From Nonlabens sp. MB-3u-79 (GTDB taxonomy: Bacteria; Bacteroidota; Bacteroidia; Flavobacteriales; Flavobacteriaceae): a stretch of 64,000 bases of DNA. Of the stretch, positions 9,086 through 16,904 are shown in pieces. The position numbers and the translations under genes are program-made. The DNA lies in contig NZ_CP025116.1 of the NCBI RefSeq assembly GCF_002831625.1, positions 1,968,501-2,032,500 on the forward strand, read 5' to 3'. Numbering within the stretch: the stretch's first letter is position 1; each line of letters opens with the position of its first letter. The notes beneath the pieces were generated by a model. That model saw only the letters and a list, made by a program, of their open reading frames with translations, was not told the origin of the DNA and made no database searches.

Positions 9086-9478
9086 ATGAACACCCTACGC
9101 TTCAAGATCATACTCGTGCTGGCAGTTTTCATGTTGGTAATGGCTGGAGTCTTCTTTTTAAACAATTTTAAACTTTATAGTTCGATCGCTGCCCTTACGG
9201 CAGTAACCTTATTCTATTTTAATAGTTACGAGGGGTTTTCAACACGTAACTCTGCTTCCTACAGCCGTACGTCAATAACCGTTAAATTAGTAGGTAGAAA
9301 AACATTTGGTTTTAGTTTTAAAGAATTAGAAAAACTAGACCTTTCAGATAAAGGTCTTTATATAAAATCAAAGGGGATGGATGCGGTGACGCTTTCGCGA
9401 AAGCGATATGAAGACAACACCCTATCCCAATTACATAATATTTTACAAGTAAAAAGCACATCAAATGAGCGACGATAA
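9086..9478 (+). CDS. Hypothetical membrane protein (130 aa)
   Basis: The product begins MNTLRFKIILVLAVFMLVMA, has two adjacent membrane helices (about residues 5-23 and 29-46) and a soluble C-terminal part (SYSRTSITVKLVGRKTFGFS) of mostly beta character. An in-frame GTG at 9059, directly after the previous stop, is an alternative start giving nine more residues. The palindromic repeat at 9390-9405 encodes LSRKR in VTLSRKRYED. The 3' end overlaps ettA by 14 bases, suggesting coupled translation. I do not recognise the family; the two helices plus a PH-like beta domain would suit a small membrane-associated protein. Confidence 0.7.
   Translation: MNTLRFKIILVLAVFMLVMAGVFFLNNFKLYSSIAALTAVTLFYFNSYEGFSTRNSASYSRTSITVKLVGRKTFGFSFKELEKLDLSDKGLYIKSKGMDAVTLSRKRYEDNTLSQLHNILQVKSTSNERR
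9390..9405. repeat. Highly iterated palindrome copy 2
   Basis: Perfect 16-mer inside the 130-residue membrane protein gene before ettA; frame LSRKR. Confidence 0.95.
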
Positions 9479-11156
9479 ACAAGTTATTTTTTCCATGTCA
9501 GGTCTTTCAAAGACTTATCAAAGTACTGGAAAACAAGTATTAAAAAACATTCACCTAAGTTTTTTCTACGGTGCAAAAATCGGTATTCTAGGTCTTAACG
9601 GTTCTGGTAAATCTACTTTGATGAAGATCATTGCTGGGATGGAAAAGAACTATCAAGGGGATATCAATTTCTTGCCGGGGTATCATGTAGGTTATCTCGA
9701 GCAAGAGCCACAGCTTGATGAGACAAAAACTGTTATGGAAATTGTACGTGAAGGTGTAGCAGAAACTGTCGCTGTTCTTGATGAATACAATAAAATCAAT
9801 GACGATTTTGGCCTAGAAGAAGTATACACAGATGCCGATAAGATGGAGAAGTTGATGAATCGTCAAGCGATTCTTCAAGATAAAATCGATGCGTTAAACG
9901 CTTGGGAGCTGGACACCAAATTGGAAATAGCAATGGATGCATTGCGCACACCACCAGGGGAAGCTGAGATAAAGAACCTATCTGGTGGAGAACGTCGTCG
10001 TGTAGCACTTTGTAGGCTGTTATTACAGCAGCCAGAAATACTTTTGTTAGATGAACCAACCAACCACTTGGACGCAGAGTCTGTATTATGGCTAGAACAA
10101 CACCTTGCTCAATATAAAGGAACTGTTATCGCTGTAACTCACGATAGGTACTTTTTAGACAATGTTGCTGGATGGATCTTAGAATTAGATCGAGGTGAAG
10201 GAATTCCATGGAAAGGGAATTATTCCAGTTGGTTAGAGCAAAAAGGAGACCGACTAGCAAAAGAAGAAAAAACCGAATCTAAAAGACAGAAAACCCTTCA
10301 ACGAGAGCTGGACTGGGTGCGTCAGGGAGCAAAAGGTAGACAGACCAAACAAAAAGCGCGTTTGAGTAATTATGACAAGCTTTTAAATGAAGATCAAAAG
10401 GCCAAAGAAGAAAATCTAGAGATCTATATTCCTAACGGTCCACGTTTAGGAACTAATGTTATTGAAGCTAATGGAGTGAGTAAGGCATTTGGCGACAAGC
10501 TGCTTTATGAAGATTTGAATTTTGTACTACCTCAAAATGGAATTGTTGGGATTATAGGTCCTAACGGTGCTGGTAAAACCACCATCTTTAAAATGATCAT
10601 GGATCAAGAAAAGCCGGATAAAGGTTCTTTTGCAGTAGGAGAAACGGTACAGCTAGCTTATGTAGATCAAGATCACTCTAACATAGATCCAGAGAAGTCC
10701 ATCTGGGAGAACTTTGCAGACAGTCAGGACATGATCATGATGGGAGGAAAAATGGTGAATTCTAGAGCTTATCTAAGTCGTTTTAATTTTTCGGGTAGTG
10801 AGCAAAATAAAAAGGTATCGGCACTTTCTGGTGGAGAGCGCAACCGTTTGCACCTTGCTATGACACTTAAAGAAGAAGGAAACGTATTACTACTGGATGA
10901 GCCTACTAACGACCTTGATGTAAACACATTAAGAGCACTTGAAGAAGGACTGGATAACTTTGCGGGATGTGCCGTAATTATCTCGCATGACAGGTGGTTT
11001 TTAGATAGAGTTTGTACTCATATCATCGCTTTTGAAGGTGATTCTCAAATCTATTCTTTTGAAGGTAGTTTTACAGAGTATGAAGAAAATAAGAGAAAAC
11101 GACTAGGGGATCATGCTCCTAAGAGAATCCGTTATAAGAAATTGACAAGAGACTAA
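9465..11156 (+). CDS. ettA: Energy-dependent translational throttle protein EttA (ABC-F ATPase)
   Basis: The 563-residue product contains two ABC ATPase domains in one chain and no membrane segment, the ABC-F layout. Domain 1 has Walker A GLNGSGKST (about residue 45), signature [16 protein letters not shown] and Walker B LLLDEPTNHLD. Domain 2 has [24 protein letters not shown] and LLLDEPTNDLD. The charged linker between them (TESKRQKTLQRELDWVRQGAK) is typical of EttA. Family members bind the ribosomal E site and regulate early elongation according to ATP/ADP ratio. The length is right for EttA. It is the last gene of its transcript, followed by a strong terminator. Confidence 0.95.
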   Translation: MSDDKQVIFSMSGLSKTYQSTGKQVLKNIHLSFFYGAKIGILGLNGSGKSTLMKIIAGMEKNYQGDINFLPGYHVGYLEQEPQLDETKTVMEIVREGVAETVAVLDEYNKINDDFGLEEVYTDADKMEKLMNRQAILQDKIDALNAWELDTKLEIAMDALRTPPGEAEIKNLSGGERRRVALCRLLLQQPEILLLDEPTNHLDAESVLWLEQHLAQYKGTVIAVTHDRYFLDNVAGWILELDRGEGIPWKGNYSSWLEQKGDRLAKEEKTESKRQKTLQRELDWVRQGAKGRQTKQKARLSNYDKLLNEDQKAKEENLEIYIPNGPRLGTNVIEANGVSKAFGDKLLYEDLNFVLPQNGIVGIIGPNGAGKTTIFKMIMDQEKPDKGSFAVGETVQLAYVDQDHSNIDPEKSIWENFADSQDMIMMGGKMVNSRAYLSRFNFSGSEQNKKVSALSGGERNRLHLAMTLKEEGNVLLLDEPTNDLDVNTLRALEEGLDNFAGCAVIISHDRWFLDRVCTHIIAFEGDSQIYSFEGSFTEYEENKRKRLGDHAPKRIRYKKLTRD

Positions 11157-11179
11157 AAAATAGCTTTTTCTAATTATAC

Positions 11180-11216
11180 AATCCCAAAGATTTTTAAAAT
11201 CTTTGGGATTTTTTAT
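11180..11216 (+). terminator. Rho-independent terminator of ettA
   Basis: An almost perfect inverted repeat, AATCCCAAAGATTTT (11180-11194) with AAAATCTTTGGGATT (11196-11210), is followed by a run of T. It lies 24 bases after the ettA stop. Confidence 0.9.
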
Positions 11217-11317
11217 AGGGGTGTTATTGCAGAAAAGAGTCTGATTAGTTGTCAGGGATAGGCTAGTTGTATAGAGGTGTTTATTTAAAAAGAAATATGG
11301 AGTTTCAAAAATAAAAC

Positions 11318-12118
11318 CTACTTCATGATCCATTCTTCCTTAAAAAGCAATGCTTTAGTAAGATGACCATATATTAACGGAAAGGTTGTTTTAAAATCAG
11401 CATTTGATTCAAAAAAGTATTCTGAAAGCACCGCCATGAATTCATACTGATTTGTAAAGGCATAATCTCTAAAGAACTGTGTTTGATCCAGCTTGCTACG
11501 CACGTCTGGTTTCATCAATTCCCGGAGAATTTTATTGGTGTATTTTTTGAATCTTACAGCATCAATATCATTACTACGGTCACTTTCAAAATGCATGACA
11601 TGGGTAAATTCATGTATGCCTAAGTGAAGATTATCATTAGTTATATCCATTCCTTCCTTAAAATCATACCAGGAGATCGCTAGCACTTTAGCTAGTGGAT
11701 TAAATTCGCCTTTATGCAATACCTGATTAGTAGGGCTCATAAAAGCCTCTGGAAATAACAAAATCGTATTCAGCATAGGATACAAATAGTTGCGGCGTCC
11801 AAAACTCAATTGGCAAGCAACACAAGATATCAATACCACTTGATGGTCAGTCACAGTACCTTGATACCTATTCCTAAAATCTTTATCTGCAATAAAGGCA
11901 GCTACTCGATGCTCAAACTGCTTTTTATTTTTAAGGGGAAGTTGCTCGTAGAAGGGGTATGTTTCTAGAACTCGCTTTCGCGAAAGCGGCAACCTGCGAT
12001 AACTTAAGGCTTGTCGGTACCATAAAAAATCACGCTTTCTTTGAATACCTCGCAATATGATGTGGGCAAAAATGGATAAAAATCCAAAGCCTACCACAGC
12101 AAAGGCGTATGGTGCCAT
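11318..12118 (-). CDS. Zinc-dependent peptidase of the MtfA (M90) family
   Basis: The 266-residue product has an N-terminal membrane segment (AVVGFGFLSIFAHIIL) and the zinc motif HEFTH at residues 169-173, within LGIHEFTHVMHF. Further MtfA-family features are LPLKNKKQFEHRVAAFIADK and the stretch NQYEFMAVLSEYFFE, where the second glutamate region lies. E. coli MtfA is soluble and binds the glucose-PTS regulator Mlc. This membrane-anchored form is common in Bacteroidota and its substrate is unknown. The palindromic repeat at 11973-11988 encodes LSRKR in LPLSRKRVLE. A Bax-inhibitor-1 gene lies just upstream on the same strand. Confidence 0.85.
   Translation of the reverse strand: MAPYAFAVVGFGFLSIFAHIILRGIQRKRDFLWYRQALSYRRLPLSRKRVLETYPFYEQLPLKNKKQFEHRVAAFIADKDFRNRYQGTVTDHQVVLISCVACQLSFGRRNYLYPMLNTILLFPEAFMSPTNQVLHKGEFNPLAKVLAISWYDFKEGMDITNDNLHLGIHEFTHVMHFESDRSNDIDAVRFKKYTNKILRELMKPDVRSKLDQTQFFRDYAFTNQYEFMAVLSEYFFESNADFKTTFPLIYGHLTKALLFKEEWIMK
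11973..11988. repeat. Highly iterated palindrome copy 3
   Basis: Perfect 16-mer inside the M90-type peptidase gene; frame LSRKR on the minus strand. Confidence 0.95.
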
Positions 12119-12158
12119 CCATTGCGCCTTGTTTTCTATTAATATGGAAGTGATTGTA

Positions 12159-12887
12159 TTAATCGCGAGACATAAATATGCTTAAAACATACCAGAATAA
12201 AAGCATTAAGGAAGAGAATAAGCCTAGAGCCGCTCCTACATATTGATCGGTATGGTATTTATGTACCAAATTTGAAGTTTGATATAAAATGGTTCCTGCC
12301 GCTAGAAGTACCATGGCACCACTAAATAAAAGGCCTAAGTCAAAACCGAAAATCATCCCTGCGATGATTAAACCTATCGCAATTATAAAGCCCACAGCAA
12401 GAATACTCTTAAGAAAGGAAAAATCCTTTTTAGTAATCAAAACTACAGCGCTTAGGGCCGTAAATAAAGACAAGGTGACTACCGCTGCTTGACTTAATAG
12501 ATTACTTTCTTCACCAGCCATGGCCTGATATTGTAGTGCCATTGCAATAAGAGGAAGAAAAATAACAGCTTCAGCTACTACAAAAAGAAGCAAGCCTAGA
12601 TATTGTTGATTGCGATCGTGAGAGGTATGTGCCATCTTCTCTGCATAAGAAGTGGCCCACATAAAAGCACCTAGAACGAGCAACCACGACCAGCCTTGAG
12701 CCAGACTAAACATAAAGTTGACCAGAGGGTCTATTTGTAGTAAAAGAGTTTCAACCACCATAAAAAGGAGCGTTGCTAAAGCAACGTGTCCATAAGTCTT
12801 TTTATAAAAAAGAGCTCTAGTCTCATCGTCTACTCGAGAGAGTGCCTCAAAAGGGCGATCGTATTGTGGAAAATTATCTTGATTCAT
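12159..12887 (-). CDS. Bax inhibitor-1/YccA family membrane protein
   Basis: The 242-residue product has a short hydrophilic N-terminus (MNQDNFPQYDRPFEALSRVD) and seven hydrophobic segments, with FYKKTYGHVALATLLFMVVE at the start of the first. This is the size and layout of bacterial BI-1/YccA proteins, which sit in the inner membrane and are linked to calcium leak or to FtsH protease modulation. Its gene is 40 bases before the M90-type peptidase gene on the same strand, so co-transcription is likely. It is divergent from the ECF sigma factor gene. Confidence 0.88.
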   Translation of the reverse strand: MNQDNFPQYDRPFEALSRVDDETRALFYKKTYGHVALATLLFMVVETLLLQIDPLVNFMFSLAQGWSWLLVLGAFMWATSYAEKMAHTSHDRNQQYLGLLLFVVAEAVIFLPLIAMALQYQAMAGEESNLLSQAAVVTLSLFTALSAVVLITKKDFSFLKSILAVGFIIAIGLIIAGMIFGFDLGLLFSGAMVLLAAGTILYQTSNLVHKYHTDQYVGAALGLFSSLMLLFWYVLSIFMSRD

Positions 12888-13004
12888 AGTTATTTAAATA
12901 AAACGTGAAGATAATTATTATGTAGATTCCTTAATGTTAATGAAAGATTTAAATTATTTTTAAAAAGATTAAACTTTTCTTGTTTATTAAAGTCCTAGAA
13001 AAAC

Positions 13005-13553
13005 ATGAGTACAACACCAGATAAAGAATTAATTTCTTTGATCCTTGATAAGTCTACGACTAACCAAGGGTTCAGAGCACTGGTAGCTCAACACCAAGAA
13101 CAACTTTACTGGCAAATAAGAAAAATGGTTGTCGTTCACGAAGATGCTGATGATGTGTTGCAAAACGTTTTTATCAAAATATTTAAAGGAGTGAAAAACT
13201 TTAAAGGCGATAGTAAACTGTCTACATGGATGTTTAGAATTGCCTATAATGAAAGTATTACCTTTCTTAATAAAAAAGGGAAAATTCTGCAGTTATCCTC
13301 CCAAGAATTACAAGATTATTTAATTGATAAGTTAGAAGCTGATGTGTATTTTACCAGTGATGAAATACAGCTTGCTTTGAAAAAGGCATTAGCCCAATTA
13401 CCAGATAGACAGCGAGAGGTTTTTAACCTTAGATACTACGACGATCTTAAATTCAAGATCATTGCAGAGCTATTAGACTTAAGTGAAGGAGCTGTAAAAA
13501 GCACCTATCATATAGCAGCAAAAAAAGTAGAGCGATTTATTAAAGAAGATTAA
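13005..13553 (+). CDS. ECF-type RNA polymerase sigma-70 factor
   Basis: The 182-residue product has region 2 (HQEQLYWQIRKMVVVHEDAD, DDVLQNVFIKIFKGVKNF, STWMFRIAYNESITFLNKK) and region 4 (ALAQLPDRQREVFNLRYYDD, followed by the helix-turn-helix IAELLDLSEGAVKSTYHIAAKK). No region 3 is present, as expected for ECF sigma factors. It heads an apparent three-gene operon with a probable membrane regulator and a periplasmic protein, a common Bacteroidota stress-response arrangement. The target promoters are unknown. Confidence 0.92.
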   Translation: MSTTPDKELISLILDKSTTNQGFRALVAQHQEQLYWQIRKMVVVHEDADDVLQNVFIKIFKGVKNFKGDSKLSTWMFRIAYNESITFLNKKGKILQLSSQELQDYLIDKLEADVYFTSDEIQLALKKALAQLPDRQREVFNLRYYDDLKFKIIAELLDLSEGAVKSTYHIAAKKVERFIKED

Positions 13554-13583
13554 ACTAATTGACTTTATAACAGTCATAACAAT

Positions 13584-14090
13584 ATGAGAAATAATAACAT
13601 ACATACTCAAGCAGGTTTTAAAGTTCCCGACGGTTACTTTGATCAACTTACTGATCGTGTGTTGGAAAATACTCAGGATCAAGATTTACAAGATCATGCT
13701 GGTTTTATAATGCCAGAGGATTACCTCCTGTCTCTAGAAGATCGAGTAATGAGTAGATTAGAGCAGCAAACAAAAGTGATACCCTTGCAAGTTTCTAAGT
13801 CAAAACAATGGCTGTATCCAGTTCTAGCAATGGCAGCTTTATTTATAGGTTTTATAACCATCAACGGATTATTCACCCAGGACAAAGTTACTTTTGCAGA
13901 TCTAGAAGACCATGAAATTACAGACTTCTTAGTAGATGCTGATTTTATGCAAGACGAGGAGTCTGTAGCATTACTTTTTGCAGATAATACTATTTTGAAG
14001 GAAATAGAAATGGAAGAGAATATAACAGATAAGGAGCTTTTTGACTACCTCATGGAAGACGCTTCTTTGAATCAAATAATCATAGAATGA
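13584..14090 (+). CDS. Putative membrane-bound regulator (anti-sigma-like) downstream of ECF sigma factor
   Basis: The 168-residue product has a cytoplasmic N-terminal part, one membrane helix (about residues 74-92, YPVLAMAALFIGFITINGLF) and an acidic C-terminal part (ENITDKELFDYLMEDASLNQ). The N-terminal part carries an internal duplication: AGFKVPDGYFDQLTDRVLEN and AGFIMPEDYLLSLEDRVMSR. The topology and position behind an ECF gene fit an anti-sigma factor, but there is no HxxxCxxC zinc motif, so this would be a non-ZAS type. The stop overlaps the next start (ATGA). I recognise it as a common Bacteroidota partner of ECF genes but know no function. Confidence 0.75.
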   Translation: MRNNNIHTQAGFKVPDGYFDQLTDRVLENTQDQDLQDHAGFIMPEDYLLSLEDRVMSRLEQQTKVIPLQVSKSKQWLYPVLAMAALFIGFITINGLFTQDKVTFADLEDHEITDFLVDADFMQDEESVALLFADNTILKEIEMEENITDKELFDYLMEDASLNQIIIE

Positions 14091-14560
14091 AATATATATA
14101 TCTAATCTTACTTACAACACTCTGCTCTATAGGCATGAATGCTCAAAATCCAGATCATGCAGATCGTCAGGATCGCAATAAAGAAATGAGAGATCGAATC
14201 AATGCTCTTTCCATTGCTCATATAACTAAAGAGTTAGATCTTACCACTAAAGAAGCGGAGAAGTTCTGGCCGCTATACAATCAGGTAAAAGAGGAGCGCA
14301 ATAGACTGGAGAGAGGTAAGAAAAGTCTAATAAACAAGCTAGAAAGTGAGTTTGAGACCATGAGTGAGAGTCAGGCGATCTCTTATGTGGATCAAATGGT
14401 GGCGCTAGATCAAAAAATAGTGGCTACTCATTTAGATTATAATCATGAAGAAATAATTAAAGTAATAGGCGCAAAGCGATTTCTTAAATTAAAAAAAGCC
14501 GAATTAGATTTTAGACGTAAGATGATTAAAGAATACAGAGACCGCAAACGTAGAAATTAG
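14087..14560 (+). CDS. Periplasmic Spy/CpxP-like protein, so-called sensor of ECF-type sigma factor
   Basis: The 157-residue product has a signal peptide (MKYIYLILLTTLCSIGMNAQ) and a highly charged, all-helical mature part (LDLTTKEAEKFWPLYNQVKE; KFWPLYN is a recurring motif of this family). The end is very basic (FRRKMIKEYRDRKRRN). The arrangement sigma factor, membrane protein, secreted helical protein suggests that this protein reports envelope state to the membrane partner, as CpxP does for CpxA; that is inference. It overlaps the preceding gene by four bases and is followed by a terminator. Confidence 0.75.
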   Translation: MKYIYLILLTTLCSIGMNAQNPDHADRQDRNKEMRDRINALSIAHITKELDLTTKEAEKFWPLYNQVKEERNRLERGKKSLINKLESEFETMSESQAISYVDQMVALDQKIVATHLDYNHEEIIKVIGAKRFLKLKKAELDFRRKMIKEYRDRKRRN

Positions 14561-14585
14561 CCTGGTTTTATCAAATAGGTCTATT

Positions 14586-14617
14586 CCCTTTCTGTTATTT
14601 CAGAAAGGGTTTTTTTA
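14586..14617 (+). terminator. Rho-independent terminator of the ECF operon
   Basis: CCCTTTCTG (14586-14594) pairs with CAGAAAGGG (14601-14609), loop TTATTT, followed by eight T. It lies 25 bases after the operon's last stop codon. Confidence 0.88.
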
Positions 14618-14682
14618 TTTTTTCAATTCTAGTTTTGTTTAAAAACTACCAGTGCCTATTTTTAACCCATAAAATTATAATC

Positions 14683-15021
14683 ATGAAAAAAATACTGCTT
14701 ATCCTTTCTATTGTATTGTTTGCGAGTTGTAAACAAACTCCATCAGAAACTGCAACAATTACTGGAGATCCCATTACGAGTAGTGACATCTATAAAAAGT
14801 ATGTGATCGCTTATAATGACTATGCATCATGTAAGATGGAGCGTCCACAGCTTACTACAGATTTTATGGATCAAAAAATCACTCAAGAAGAATTTGCGGC
14901 CGCTCTAGAGCGCAACAATAAAACTTGTAATATCAAAAAGGAAATCTTTAATAAATACTATCAATTACTGGAAGCCGAATTTGATAAAGCTGCGGTAGCT
15001 CATAAAATTATGGAAGAATAG
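14683..15021 (+). CDS. Small lipoprotein of unknown function (112 aa)
   Basis: The product starts MKKILLILSIVLFASCKQTP, a clear lipoprotein signal with lipobox LFASC; the acylated Cys is residue 16. The mature part is helical and charged with two further cysteines (YASCKMERPQ and NKTCNIKKEIF), which could form a disulfide in the periplasm. An in-frame ATG at 14635 would put 16 hydrophilic residues before the signal peptide and falls almost on the preceding terminator, so the ATG at 14683 was chosen. I do not recognise the family. It is a single gene, convergent with the DUF4230 relic on the other strand. Confidence 0.75.
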   Translation: MKKILLILSIVLFASCKQTPSETATITGDPITSSDIYKKYVIAYNDYASCKMERPQLTTDFMDQKITQEEFAAALERNNKTCNIKKEIFNKYYQLLEAEFDKAAVAHKIMEE

Positions 15022-15626
15022 TTAGAATAAAAAGCTGTCCATCTCTTTTGCGCTATTGATCTCCGTCTTTTTATAGATGAGTTTCCAAGCCATAGAATTA
15101 CTTATTATATAAAAGCTGCTCAACTCAGATAGCAATCTGTTTGGAGCAGTTTTCATAACAGCATCTTTTTCAATCTCTTGTTTAAAAGCTGTCTTCACTT
15201 TTTTTTTGTAGTGTTGTAGTCTTTACCTTAAAAACGTTGGAGCATTCCGTTATTCATTTGACAGAGGGTAAGATTAGGACTTATAATCGATTCTGGTTTT
15301 GGAATATGTTTGATAATTATTGTTTTGTTGGAAGTATGATTTCACAGTCTATTTTTTTCAAATCATAGGATACTTGAGCCCTAGTATTAGAAACAATTAA
15401 GGCTGTTTTTGACTCTGGAAAAATCTCAGCTGTAGGACCTGGTATTCTCATAATTGCTAACTTTAGTACACTTTATTTTTTTTATCACAAGTTTACTTAG
15501 GTAGTTGATCTCTTTTTCAATTATTGCAGTTTCCGTAATAAGTTGCTCTTTATCTCGATTGCTTTCTAATAAACTCGAAACAAAATAAAAAATACCAACG
15601 GCTATAAAACCGCTTGAAACACATTT
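15022..15626 (-). pseudogene. Decayed DUF4230-type gene with several frameshifts
   Basis: Read on the minus strand, four consecutive fragments in different frames together resemble one DUF4230 protein. (a) 15626-15426: SSGFIAVGIFYFVSSLLESN, a membrane anchor, then ETAIIEKEINYLSKLVIKK. (b) to 15317: MRIPGPTAEIFPESKTALIV, NTRAQVSYDLKKIDCEIILP. (c) to 15228: IIIKHIPKPESIISPNL. (d) 15224-15022: KTAFKQEIEKDAVMKTAPNR, LLSELSSFYIISNSMAW. No fragment has a proper start plus full length. At least two frame changes fall at homopolymers, T8 at 15476-15483 and T9 at 15199-15207 (plus strand). It follows the GSCFA gene directly. Family assignment is from memory of conserved phrases (AQVSYDLKKI, NRLLSELS..YI..NSM.W). 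Confidence 0.75.
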
Positions 15627-15631
15627 TTATT

Positions 15632-16549
15632 TTAGAGCTTTATTTGAGGGTATTCGGAAGTTAATTGTTTTTTCATTTTTGCTAATTGTTGTTTGTGTAA
15701 TTCTATGTCGGTTGCTTTATGATGCGATAGTTTTCGATACTTCTCTACTGCTTTTTGTTGAGTTAAGGTGTTGATGTTGATGGCGCTTTCGCGAAAGCGA
15801 GACCATATAAAATCAATACCCAATTCATTGAGATGTATCATGTCACGAGCATAGAATCGATAGTCCCTCAACTCGTCCATCGCAATTTCATAAGCAGGAA
15901 AATAATGGGCGAAAGTGCGCTCCACATGTGATTGAATAGCTTCATGTAGTCTGGCTTTGCTGCGTTGATTTTTAATAAATCCGTCCTTTATATGACGCAC
16001 CGGTGATAGGGTATAGGTAATGGTGATTTCTGTATTCCAGTTGGTAACCAATTCATAGATGCGTTGCAAATCATCATGGATGGTATCAATAGAAAGCAAC
16101 TCTTTGCTGAATAATTGCTGAGGTTGTTTGTGACAGTTGGCAACAATCATATCCTTCTCCACATGCCTATAAACCCAAGAAGTTCCTAAGGTGATGAATA
16201 AATGAGAAGCTTTTTTTAATGATTCTCTTAGGTGTTGTAAAGTAGTGTTGAGGTGGAATACTAACTTTTTAGGATCCATAGAATTCAAATCAGAATGAAC
16301 GAGATAGGAAAAATGATCGGTACAATCTACTATAGTAAAAGCTTGATTTTTAATGGCGCGTTCCACAAGAATTCTCAGACTCGTAGAGTTAAATACAATC
16401 CCAAAAGGATTCACCGTGACATCAAAACCGTAGTAAGCCAATTTAGAACCTATGTTTTCTGTAAAACAGCTGCCTAGTAAAACTACTTTCGAATGGTGAT
16501 CTATAAGAACGGGCAAATTAGAAAGAGGAACTGTTGTAGTAAGTTTCAT
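15632..16549 (-). CDS. GSCFA domain protein (SGNH-like hydrolase fold)
   Basis: The 305-residue product carries the name-giving motif in VVLLGSCFTENIGSKLAYYG (the Ser of GSCF is the likely nucleophile), then NPFGIVFNS, LFITLGTSWVYRH, TYTLSPVRHIKDGF and RFYARDMIHLNELGIDFIW. These are the conserved blocks of the GSCFA family, thought to be SGNH-type esterases, possibly acting on surface glycans or lipids. There is no signal peptide. The palindrome at 15784-15799 encodes RFRES in WSRFRESAI. It stands alone, preceded by a TAnnTTTG element and followed by a decayed gene. Confidence 0.9.
   Translation of the reverse strand: MKLTTTVPLSNLPVLIDHHSKVVLLGSCFTENIGSKLAYYGFDVTVNPFGIVFNSTSLRILVERAIKNQAFTIVDCTDHFSYLVHSDLNSMDPKKLVFHLNTTLQHLRESLKKASHLFITLGTSWVYRHVEKDMIVANCHKQPQQLFSKELLSIDTIHDDLQRIYELVTNWNTEITITYTLSPVRHIKDGFIKNQRSKARLHEAIQSHVERTFAHYFPAYEIAMDELRDYRFYARDMIHLNELGIDFIWSRFRESAININTLTQQKAVEKYRKLSHHKATDIELHKQQLAKMKKQLTSEYPQIKL
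15784..15799. repeat. Highly iterated palindrome copy 4
   Basis: Perfect 16-mer inside the GSCFA gene; frame RFRES on the minus strand. Confidence 0.95.
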
Positions 16550-16571
16550 TTTAGACAGAGTTGTTAGGTTT

Positions 16572-16579
16572 CAAAGGTA
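16572..16579 (-). promoter_or_regulatory. Putative -7 promoter element of the GSCFA gene
   Basis: On the minus strand this reads TACCTTTG, an exact TAnnTTTG match 22 bases before the GSCFA start codon. No convincing -33 TTG was seen. Confidence 0.5.
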
Positions 16580-16870
16580 CGGTGTTGCTTTTATACATGA
16601 AAAAGCACATGATATGCAAAACAGCACTACAACTGGTACTTCACCTAATTATTATAGATTATATACATTTCTATAGCTTTTAGGTATTCCAAAAATACAG
16701 CTACGATCTAAAATTAAAATAAACTATAAAGCTTTTATCAATTGGTAATACTTGTAAGAATATGCCTTTCGTGGCATCTGTTGTTGTTATGTAAACAGTT
16801 GAATTAAAGAGGCTTTATCTAACTAGTTATCCCAATAACGTAATGAGTATATATCTTTGATGTGGCAACT
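16580..16870. other. Intergenic region without a recognised gene
   Basis: AT-rich sequence between the GSCFA gene and alaS. The only short ORF noticed (16597-16683, 28 codons) has no support. Nothing else was recognised. Confidence 0.5.
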
Positions 16871-16897
16871 ATGCAGCTGTTTCAAAAACAGCTGCAT
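16871..16897 (-). terminator. Hairpin just downstream of alaS
   Basis: ATGCAGCTGTTT (16871-16882) pairs perfectly with AAACAGCTGCAT (16886-16897), loop CAA. It lies 7 bases after the alaS stop on the minus strand. There is no T-run after it, so it may act as a terminator-like or 3'-end stabilising hairpin. Confidence 0.55.
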
Positions 16898-16904
16898 TCC
16901 TCGA

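Noticed and set aside
16597..16683. 28-codon ORF between GSCFA and alaS
   Set aside because: Too short, no recognisable similarity, no promoter or neighbour support.
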